Shown: in pieces, positions 5,990 through 11,733 of the stretch
Layout of the letters: every line of letters starts with the position of its first letter
How positions within the stretch are numbered: the first letter of the stretch is position 1
Assembly (NCBI GenBank): GCA_910577155.1
Contig: CAJTMS010000056.1
Location: forward strand, 1-11,733
Length of the DNA stretch: 11,733 bases
Reading direction: 5' to 3'
Source of the DNA: an uncultured Mailhella sp.
GTDB taxonomy: Bacteria; Desulfobacterota; Desulfovibrionia; Desulfovibrionales; Desulfovibrionaceae
The notes under the pieces: generated by a model
Seen by the model: only the letters and a program-made list of their open reading frames with translations
What the model was told of the DNA's origin: nothing
The model's database searches: none
Made by a program: the position numbers and the translations under genes

Positions 5990-7000
5990 ATGAAGCACGC
6001 TTTCATCAGAAATAACTATTTTTCCTTTGCGTATACTGGGTTAAAATTATTTTTTCAGCTTGCTGTCATGCTTTTAATCCTTGCTGTTATCGTGTTTTAT
6101 GTTTCAAGGCTTACACCGGGCGACCCCCTGCAGTCTTTTTACGGTGACGCAGTGCAGAGTATGACGCAGGAACAGCTTGATTTAGCCCGTGAAAGACTGG
6201 GATTAAACGCCCCTGTCCATGTGCAGTTTACCAAGTGGATTGAACACGCCTGTCAGGGAAATTTCGGTATTTCCCTGCGGTATAAAAGACCTGTGCTTGA
6301 TGTGGTCAAGCCTTTGCTTGGCAATACCCTTATTCTTGGCATTATTTCCTACTTTTTTGTTTTTACGCTTGCCATTGGTTTAGCTCTTGTCTGCGCCCGA
6401 TATGAAGATAAATGGATTGACAGATTTATTTGTAAAATCGGCACCATAGCCTATTACACGCCTGCCTTTTGGCTTGGTGTAGTTCTTGTGCTGATTTTCA
6501 GTATCAATCTGCAGTGGCTGCCGTCAAGCGGCGCCTATGATTATGGAAAATCAAAGGACATCCTCAATTGGGCAAAACACCTTATTTTGCCCGTTGCAAT
6601 TATGGTAGCCAGCCATTTTTGGTATTATGCCTATATGATACGCAATAAATTACTGGACGAACTCAGAAAAGACTATGTGCTGCTCGCAAGGGCAAAAGGC
6701 ATGAGCAAAATGAGTGTGCTTGTCAAACACTGTCTGCGCAATATTATGCCCACCATTATCAATATCATGGCAGTTTCCGTTCCGCATATTATCAGCGGCA
6801 CTTACGTTGTGGAAACAGTATTCAACTTTCCCGGTATTGGGCTCATGGCTGTTTCTTCCGCAAAATATCACGATTACAATTTACTCATGCTGATTGTGCT
6901 GATTACGGGATTTTTAGTTGTTATCAGCAGTTTTATTGCCCAGTACATCAATGAACGCATTGACCCGCGGATTAAAGGGACGGAAATAATTACGCTATGA
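5990..7000 (+). CDS. nikB: Nickel/peptide-class ABC permease (NikB/DppB type)
   Basis: This 336-residue inner-membrane permease is the first subunit of the importer. It has an N-terminal membrane helix (about 20-38) followed by the family motif YVSRLTPGDP (37-46), a periplasmic region with LGLNAPVHVQFTKW, and then five more hydrophobic segments. The EAA loop that docks on the ATPase is at about 223-255 (DYVLLARAKGMSKMSVLVKH, then RNIMP). The late VETVFNFPGIG (274-284) and the C-terminal DPRI are typical of the DppB/NikB family. ATG has only a weak ribosome site (GGTAA), which lies next to the operator. The last 4 bases overlap the next gene (ATGA), implying coupled translation. Nickel rather than peptide is inferred from the operator; the permease alone does not decide it. 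Confidence 0.85.
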   Translation: MKHAFIRNNYFSFAYTGLKLFFQLAVMLLILAVIVFYVSRLTPGDPLQSFYGDAVQSMTQEQLDLARERLGLNAPVHVQFTKWIEHACQGNFGISLRYKRPVLDVVKPLLGNTLILGIISYFFVFTLAIGLALVCARYEDKWIDRFICKIGTIAYYTPAFWLGVVLVLIFSINLQWLPSSGAYDYGKSKDILNWAKHLILPVAIMVASHFWYYAYMIRNKLLDELRKDYVLLARAKGMSKMSVLVKHCLRNIMPTIINIMAVSVPHIISGTYVVETVFNFPGIGLMAVSSAKYHDYNLLMLIVLITGFLVVISSFIAQYINERIDPRIKGTEIITL

Positions 7001-7944
7001 ATACGCAGCAGTCACAAATTCTTACTCCTGAAAATCAAGGATATTGCCCCACAAAGGAAGATTTTAAACTTGTAGGGACAACCTATCAAGAACAGGCTAA
7101 GGCTCAACAACAAGCTCCTGCCAAAAGAAAATTCCGCAATTTTCCGTTTTTTTCTGCTGCTGTTCTAAGTATTCTTGTCTTTGCCTGTTTTTTTTCCTCT
7201 GCCTTTGTCAATCATGACCCTACGCAATTTTATCTTTCCAACCTCAATACCGCCCCCAATAAAGAATTTTGGTTTGGCACCGATTCACTTGGACGGGATA
7301 TTTTTTCCGTGCTCTGGAATGGCGGAAGAGCGTCTATTTTTATAGGTATCACAAGCACCATTATTGCAGCAAGTATCGGCGTCCTCTATGGCTGTATCTC
7401 CGGCTGCGCCTCAACTTTTATTGATACGGTCATGATGCGCATTGCAGAGCTTTTTCAAAGTATTCCCATCATTCTTGCACTGCTGCTTTTACTCTCTTTA
7501 CAGGAAAAGCAAACGCCGTTATCCATTTCCATAATCATTGGCATAACAAGCTGGTTTGCCCTTGCCCGTATTGTGCGGGCTGAAGTCCGCCAGATCAGAA
7601 ACAGTGAATATATCCTTCTTTCAAGGCATATGGGGGCTTCTTTTTTTTGGATTATGCGCAGGCACCTCATTCCCAACATCATATCAGCCATTATGTTTAT
7701 TGTTATTTCTTCTATCAGTACCAATATGGCAATGGAAGCAACGCTCAGCTTCCTTGGGCTCGGCCTGCCGCCGGAAGAACTTTCTCTGGGCAGTATGCTT
7801 GCCCTTTCCAATAGAGCCCTGCTTTTGAATACATGGTGGGTTATTATTTTCCCGGGACTGTTTCTTGTTATCCTGCTTTTTTCCATTACCCAAATCGGGC
7901 ATATTTTCAGACAGGAAAACTGTAAAGGTTTCAGCAACCTTTAA
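6997..7944 (+). CDS. nikC: Nickel/peptide-class ABC permease (NikC/DppC type)
   Basis: This 315-residue second permease subunit partners with the preceding one. After a first membrane helix (about 52-71) come the family motifs FGTDSLGRDIFSVLWNGGR (93-111), five further hydrophobic segments, an EAA-type loop around YILLSRHMGASFFWIMRRHL, with NIIP-like PNI after it (205-228), and EATLSFLGLGLPPE (247-260). The N-terminus carries about 45 polar, Gln/Ala-rich residues ending in PAKRKFR before the first helix, somewhat longer than in typical DppC proteins. The start overlaps the previous stop by 4 bases, so translation is coupled. The stop lies 18 bases before the binding-protein gene. Confidence 0.85.
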   Translation: MNTQQSQILTPENQGYCPTKEDFKLVGTTYQEQAKAQQQAPAKRKFRNFPFFSAAVLSILVFACFFSSAFVNHDPTQFYLSNLNTAPNKEFWFGTDSLGRDIFSVLWNGGRASIFIGITSTIIAASIGVLYGCISGCASTFIDTVMMRIAELFQSIPIILALLLLLSLQEKQTPLSISIIIGITSWFALARIVRAEVRQIRNSEYILLSRHMGASFFWIMRRHLIPNIISAIMFIVISSISTNMAMEATLSFLGLGLPPEELSLGSMLALSNRALLLNTWWVIIFPGLFLVILLFSITQIGHIFRQENCKGFSNL

Positions 7945-7962
7945 CAATAATAAGGAGTTACA

Positions 7963-9528
7963 ATGAAAATTGTATGTAAAAAATTAAAAACAGGCTTTGC
8001 GGCAAGTATTCTTGCACTTGGTCTCATGCTGACGGGCATAACAAGCACTTTTGCTGACGACATGTCCAATACCCTTATTTATGCCGGTGAAAACGAAGAT
8101 ACCATCAACCCAATTCTCAATAATCATCAGGAATTGCCTACAATTATCTTTTCCGGCTTACTCAAATATGATGCGAAAGGCAATCCTGTCCCTGACCTTG
8201 CAGCTTCCTATGCCTATGATGATGAATCCATGACCTATACCTTCAACATCCGTGAAGGGGTGACATGGCATGACGGCACGCCCTTTACCATCGAGGATAT
8301 TATTTTTACCTATACGGCCTTATCACAAGATGAGCGTTTAACAGCTTCCATTTTGAGTAATTACGAAGACATTGAAAGCATTACCTCTCCTGCCGCAAAT
8401 ACCATTGCCATAAAAATGAAACGCTATAATGCCGCCATGCTTGACAATTTCACTATCGGCATTATTCCCAAACATTTATTTGAGGGACAAGATATCAATA
8501 CTGCCCCTGCCAACCATACCCCCATTGGAACAGGCCGCTATAAATTTGTGGAATGGGATACGGCAGGCGGCATGATTATTTTGGAACGCAACGAAAAGTA
8601 CTACGACAACGTTCCGAATATTGAAAGAATTGTCTATAAAACCGTTGCGGTGGAAAGTACCAAAGCCCTTATGCTCCAATCCGGTGAAGCTGACCTTGCA
8701 TGGCTCAATGCAAAATATGCCGAAAATTTCAAAGGCAAAGCAGGTTTCAAAAATATTGACTTTATCACTGCGGACTATCGTTCCGCCTCCATGGATTTCA
8801 GAACGGAATTTTGGCAAAAAAACGGCGACTCCATTGGCGTATTAAATTATGCTGTTGATAAACAAGCGATTATTAACAGCGTACTCAACAAAGAAGGTAT
8901 CCCTGCTTACAGTCCCATTCAAATTAATGCCTTTGGCGGCAATAAAAAAGCTGATATTTACCCCTACGATTTAGCAAAATTTGCTGCGGAAATGGAAAAA
9001 CTCGGCTGGAAAAAAGACGCCCATGGTATTTATGAACGGAACGGACAAAAATTCTCTTTCACCATTCAAGTACGCGATTACGAAGAAGAACGCATTGATA
9101 TTGCCAATATCTTAGCACGGCAGCTCAAAGACGCCGGCATTGATATGCGCATTGTTCCTGTTACCCGTTTTGACTGGAAAGCAGGCTATAATGGTTTTTT
9201 AGCCGGCTTTGCGGTAGAATTTGACCCTGACGGCATTTATAAAGATTTTGTGACAAACGCAAGTGATAATACCATGCATTACTCCAACGCCGAAGTTGAC
9301 GAACTGCTCAAAAAAGGGCGTGCAACAGCTGATGTGAGTGAAAGAAAAGCAATTTATCATACTTTTGAAGAAGTCTATGCAAAACACCCGGGACATCTGC
9401 TTGTGGCATATTTAAACGGCAATTACGTCAGCACTGACAAGCTCAGCGGGCTCAATACAGCGCGTATCCTTGGTCACCATGCTGTCGGCGTTATGTGGAA
9501 TATTGAAGAATGGACATTATCAAAATAA
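7963..9528 (+). CDS. nikA: Periplasmic solute-binding protein, family 5 (nickel-type candidate)
   Basis: This 521-residue extracytoplasmic binding protein captures the substrate and delivers it to the two permeases. The signal peptide is Sec type (basic KIVCKKLK, hydrophobic core, cleavage after TFA at about residue 31). There is no Cys at the cleavage site, so the mature protein is soluble in the periplasm, a Gram-negative arrangement. Family 5 features include LKYDAKGNPVPDLAASYAYD, FNIREGVTWHDGTPFT with EDIIFTY, and PIGTGRYKFVEWD. The C-terminal half has the MHYSNAEVDELLKKGR motif. Length fits NikA/DppA/OppA. AAGGAG six bases before ATG is the best ribosome site of the operon. Substrate class cannot be told from motifs alone; nickel (free or chelated) is inferred from the NikR-like operator. 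Position third, between permeases and ATPases, is less common than first. Confidence 0.85.
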   Translation: MKIVCKKLKTGFAASILALGLMLTGITSTFADDMSNTLIYAGENEDTINPILNNHQELPTIIFSGLLKYDAKGNPVPDLAASYAYDDESMTYTFNIREGVTWHDGTPFTIEDIIFTYTALSQDERLTASILSNYEDIESITSPAANTIAIKMKRYNAAMLDNFTIGIIPKHLFEGQDINTAPANHTPIGTGRYKFVEWDTAGGMIILERNEKYYDNVPNIERIVYKTVAVESTKALMLQSGEADLAWLNAKYAENFKGKAGFKNIDFITADYRSASMDFRTEFWQKNGDSIGVLNYAVDKQAIINSVLNKEGIPAYSPIQINAFGGNKKADIYPYDLAKFAAEMEKLGWKKDAHGIYERNGQKFSFTIQVRDYEEERIDIANILARQLKDAGIDMRIVPVTRFDWKAGYNGFLAGFAVEFDPDGIYKDFVTNASDNTMHYSNAEVDELLKKGRATADVSERKAIYHTFEEVYAKHPGHLLVAYLNGNYVSTDKLSGLNTARILGHHAVGVMWNIEEWTLSK

Positions 9529-9548
9529 CATACTAATATGGACTGAAC

Positions 9549-9574
9549 GGCTGGGGAGTTCTTGCTCCCCTGCC
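9549..9574 (+). terminator. Stem-loop in the binding protein-ATPase gap (not a full terminator)
   Basis: GGC-T-GGGGAG (9549-9558) pairs with CTCCCC-T-GCC (9565-9574) around TTCTTG: nine GC-rich pairs and one T-T mismatch. No T run follows, so it should not stop all transcription. It sits 20 bases after the binding-protein stop and 17 before the next ATG. Such stem-loops often protect the upstream mRNA from 3' decay or act as partial attenuators, giving more binding protein than ATPase. Confidence 0.6.
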
Positions 9575-9591
9575 GAAATATCGGGAAAACT

Positions 9592-10614
9592 ATGGAACAA
9601 GTATTATCAGTTGAAAATCTTTCGGTTTCTTTTGATACAAAAGACGGGATTGTTCAAGCAGTACGGGATATTTCTCTGCAGGTAAACAAAGGGGAAACCC
9701 TTGCTGTTGTGGGTGAGTCCGGCTGCGGAAAATCTGTTTTTTGCCGTTCTGTATTGAAACTTTTGCCTGATACTGCAAAAATAACAGGAAAAATCCTCAT
9801 TAAAAGCTCGGATACAGAGCAAGATATTGTCCATTTAAGTGAACGGGAAATGTGCAAAGTCCGCGGCACAAACTTTGGCATGGTCTTTCAGGATCCCATG
9901 GCGACCCTCAATCCCGTTATTCCCATTGGCAAACAAATTATGGAAGCAATACGCCTGCACCAAAAAATTTCCAAAAAAGACGCTGAAAAAAAAGCTGTTG
10001 AACTCATGGAACTTGTAGGTATTGATGATGCAAAAAATCGCATTTATCAGCAGCCCCACTTTTTTTCGGGAGGCATGCGTCAGCGCTGTGCCCTTGCAAT
10101 AGCCCTTGCCCTTTCTCCCAAAATCCTTTTTGCTGACGAACCCACAACGGCTCTTGATGTAACCGTACAGGCACGCCTCTTTGATCTTTTAAAGGAAATA
10201 CAAAAAAAGACAGGCATTGCCATTGTGATTGTCACCCACGACTTGGGACTTGTTGCCCGTATTGCGGACAGAGTTGCCATTATGTATGCAGGAAAAATTA
10301 TTGAAACAGGCACCGCAGAAGAAATTTTTTACCATTCAAAGCACCCCTATACATGGGGGCTGCTTGGCGCTTTGCCTTCTCTGGCGCTTAAAAACGGGGA
10401 GCTCAAAGCCATTCAAGGCATGCCTCCCTCATTGCTCAATCCCCCGCAAGGCGATGCTTTTGCCGCCCGAAACGATTATGCTTTAGCCATTGATTATAAA
10501 ATGCCGCCTCCTCTCTTTTCTCTTTCCGATACCCATAAGGCGGCAACATGGCTTTTGGATGAACGAGCTCCGCATATTGAAGCACCCCGCTATACGCAAA
10601 AAAATTCCCTTTAA
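9592..10614 (+). CDS. nikD: Nickel/peptide-class ABC ATPase (NikD/DppD type)
   Basis: This is a 340-residue cytoplasmic ATPase of the importer. It shows Walker A GESGCGKS (41-48), Q-loop Gln in FQDP (100), signature FSGGMRQR (158-165), Walker B ILFADEP (178-184), D-loop ALD and switch His in VTHD (216), all intact. The C-terminal extension has HPYTWGLLGALPS, the oligopeptide/nickel transporter ATPase C-terminal motif. The ATG at 9592 is preferred: GGGA lies six bases ahead and MEQVLSVENLSV is the usual family beginning. A TTG at 9562 would fall inside the stem-loop. It works as a heterodimer with the next gene's product, 14 bases downstream. Confidence 0.88.
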   Translation: MEQVLSVENLSVSFDTKDGIVQAVRDISLQVNKGETLAVVGESGCGKSVFCRSVLKLLPDTAKITGKILIKSSDTEQDIVHLSEREMCKVRGTNFGMVFQDPMATLNPVIPIGKQIMEAIRLHQKISKKDAEKKAVELMELVGIDDAKNRIYQQPHFFSGGMRQRCALAIALALSPKILFADEPTTALDVTVQARLFDLLKEIQKKTGIAIVIVTHDLGLVARIADRVAIMYAGKIIETGTAEEIFYHSKHPYTWGLLGALPSLALKNGELKAIQGMPPSLLNPPQGDAFAARNDYALAIDYKMPPPLFSLSDTHKAATWLLDERAPHIEAPRYTQKNSL

Positions 10615-10628
10615 GTTCAGGAACAGCA

Positions 10629-11510
10629 ATGGACTCCTTTCTTTCCGTTCGTGATTATCACCAGATTTTTCCTGTGAATACCTTTCATCATGTCCATGCA
10701 CTCAATGGCATAAGTTTTGACATGTATGCAGGGGAAATTTTTGGACTTGTGGGCGAATCAGGCTGCGGTAAATCGACGCTCGCCCGTGCAATTATGGGTA
10801 TGTATAAACCGAGTAAAGGGGAAATTTATTATCAAAATCAATGTATTACCGGTAAGCATATTTCCCGCGAGCTCAGAAAAACCCTGCAGCACGATTTGCA
10901 GATTATTTTTCAGGACTCTTCCGTTGCCCTCAATCCGCGTATGAGTATTGAAGATTGTATTGCAGAGCCATTTGACATTCATAAACTTTTTCCCAAGAAA
11001 AATGAACGGCGTGAGCAGGTTGTCAAACTTCTCCATCTGGTGGGGCTGGACAGTTCTTTTTTAGAAAAAATCCCTGCAGAAATTTCCGGCGGACAAAAAC
11101 AGCGCGTCTGCATTGCCCGTGCTCTTTCCCTTCAGCCTAAACTTATTATTGCAGACGAACCGGTTTCTTCCTTAGATGTTTCTATTCAGGCACAAATCAT
11201 CAATCTTTTTATCAAGTTACGCAAAGAAATAGGTTTTTCTCTGCTCTTTATTGCTCATGATTTAGCCATGGTGCAATACCTTTGCGACAGGGTCGGGGTC
11301 ATGTATAAAGGAAAAATTGTAGAAATTGCCCCGTCAGAAATACTTTTCAAGCATCCTCTGCACCCCTATACACAAATGCTTTTATCCGCTATTCCAAAAC
11401 CTGATCCTGATTCAGAAAAGGCAAAAATCTTTACTTCCCATGCAAAAATTAAACTTGATAAAAACGCTCAATTAAAAGAATCCGAACAAAATCATTTTGT
11501 GCTGGAATAA
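10629..11510 (+). CDS. nikE: Nickel/peptide-class ABC ATPase (NikE/DppF type)
   Basis: This is the 293-residue second ATPase, the partner of the preceding one. It shows Walker A GESGCGKST (42-50), Q-loop Gln in FQD (95), the LNPRMSI segment after it typical of DppF/NikE, signature ISGGQKQR (152-159), Walker B LIIADEP (172-178), SSLD D-loop and switch His in AHD (210). The C-terminal motif HPYTQMLLSAIP follows, then a polar tail of about 45 residues that is not conserved to my eye. AGGA lies seven bases before ATG. It is the last gene of the operon; no hairpin terminator is visible in the following 70 bases. Confidence 0.88.
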   Translation: MDSFLSVRDYHQIFPVNTFHHVHALNGISFDMYAGEIFGLVGESGCGKSTLARAIMGMYKPSKGEIYYQNQCITGKHISRELRKTLQHDLQIIFQDSSVALNPRMSIEDCIAEPFDIHKLFPKKNERREQVVKLLHLVGLDSSFLEKIPAEISGGQKQRVCIARALSLQPKLIIADEPVSSLDVSIQAQIINLFIKLRKEIGFSLLFIAHDLAMVQYLCDRVGVMYKGKIVEIAPSEILFKHPLHPYTQMLLSAIPKPDPDSEKAKIFTSHAKIKLDKNAQLKESEQNHFVLE

Positions 11511-11524
11511 ATTACTTGCGAAAT

Positions 11525-11552
11525 TTTACAATACTGATAGAAAAATGATAAA
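11525..11552 (+). promoter_or_regulatory. Candidate promoter of the right-edge gene
   Basis: TTTACA is followed after about 16 bases by GATAAA in a very AT-rich stretch. Fit is modest, and AT-rich DNA yields such matches by chance. Confidence 0.25.
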
Positions 11553-11581
11553 CTGATATTTTATATGTGCAGGTATATATT

Positions 11582-11733
11582 TTGAACGGTAATAAACTTA
11601 TTTTAATCGATGATAAAGATAAAACGGAAGAAATTATTTCAATTGATTTATCAAATAATTATTATCAGATTTGTTTCATTAATTCAACAAAAATATATAG
11701 TTATTCGGCTTCCAGAATTAAAATTTATTCATT
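11582..11733 (+). CDS. Unidentified protein, 5' part only (runs off the window)
   Basis: An open frame of at least 50 codons continues to the window edge without a stop. It begins NGNKLILIDDKDKTEEI and continues with ISIDLSNNYYQIC and STKIYSYSASRIKIYS. TTG at 11582 is chosen because GCAGG lies about eight bases before it; a GTG at 11567 is in the same frame without a good ribosome site, and a TAA closes the frame upstream. I do not recognise the family. Repeated Ile/Lys/Ser/Tyr/Asn and base composition far richer in A+T than the transporter operon set it apart. The pattern of short strands with Asn and Tyr recalls the N-terminal segment of some large helicase/ATPase proteins, but this is a weak impression. 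Confidence 0.5.
   Translation, partial: MNGNKLILIDDKDKTEEIISIDLSNNYYQICFINSTKIYSYSASRIKIYS

Noticed and set aside
7455..7937. 160-residue minus-strand open frame opposite the second permease
   Set aside because: It mirrors a gene with strong family motifs on the plus strand, and its protein has no recognisable pattern.
9562..9591. TTG start giving ten extra residues on the first ATPase
   Set aside because: It lies inside the stem-loop, has no ribosome site, and family members begin at the ATG equivalent to 9592.
1..11733. CRISPR array, tRNA, rRNA, insertion sequence or defence system
   Set aside because: No regularly spaced repeats, no transposase or tRNA-like fold, and no recognisable defence gene was found; only the unidentified right-edge gene leaves room for one outside the window.

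Overview
The window looks like chromosomal DNA of an anaerobic or microaerophilic Gram-negative bacterium of moderate-to-low GC. The evidence is a solute-binding protein with a plain Sec signal and no lipobox, two twin-arginine exported redox proteins, and a nickel-repressor operator of the type I associate with deltaproteobacteria. A Desulfovibrionaceae-like host is my best guess, held with low confidence. No mobile element, CRISPR array, rRNA or tRNA was seen.

Left end (1-650): decaying genes on the minus strand. There is a fragment of a Sel1-repeat protein with an internal stop, then a crcB fluoride-channel pseudogene with a TGA stop and a one-base frameshift.

Region 650-4800, all minus strand: an AraC/YqhC-type regulator (araC, own strong promoter, strong terminator) lies upstream of a cluster read in the order exported carboxymuconolactone decarboxylase-family protein, cupin (broken by a one-base deletion), Tat-exported flavodoxin, and Tat-exported DUF362 protein, which ends in a terminator. 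A 24-base sequence with 18 identities occurs both upstream of the regulator and upstream of the first cluster gene. I infer that it is the operator through which the regulator controls itself and the cluster.

Region 4807-5840, minus strand: a small antibiotic-biosynthesis-monooxygenase (ABM) domain protein overlaps the end of a YtqB-like SAM-dependent methyltransferase gene. The methyltransferase has a recognisable promoter that also settles its start.

Region 5921-11510, plus strand: a complete five-gene peptide/nickel-class ABC importer in the order permease, permease, binding protein, ATPase, ATPase. A near-consensus promoter (TTGACA, 17 bases, extended TACAAA) is followed at once by a perfect inverted repeat that matches a NikR operator in all but one base. 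This is the best evidence that the substrate is nickel. A stem-loop after the binding-protein gene may raise the amount of binding protein relative to the ATPases.

Right end (11511-11733): a very AT-rich stretch with the start of an unidentified gene that runs out of the window.
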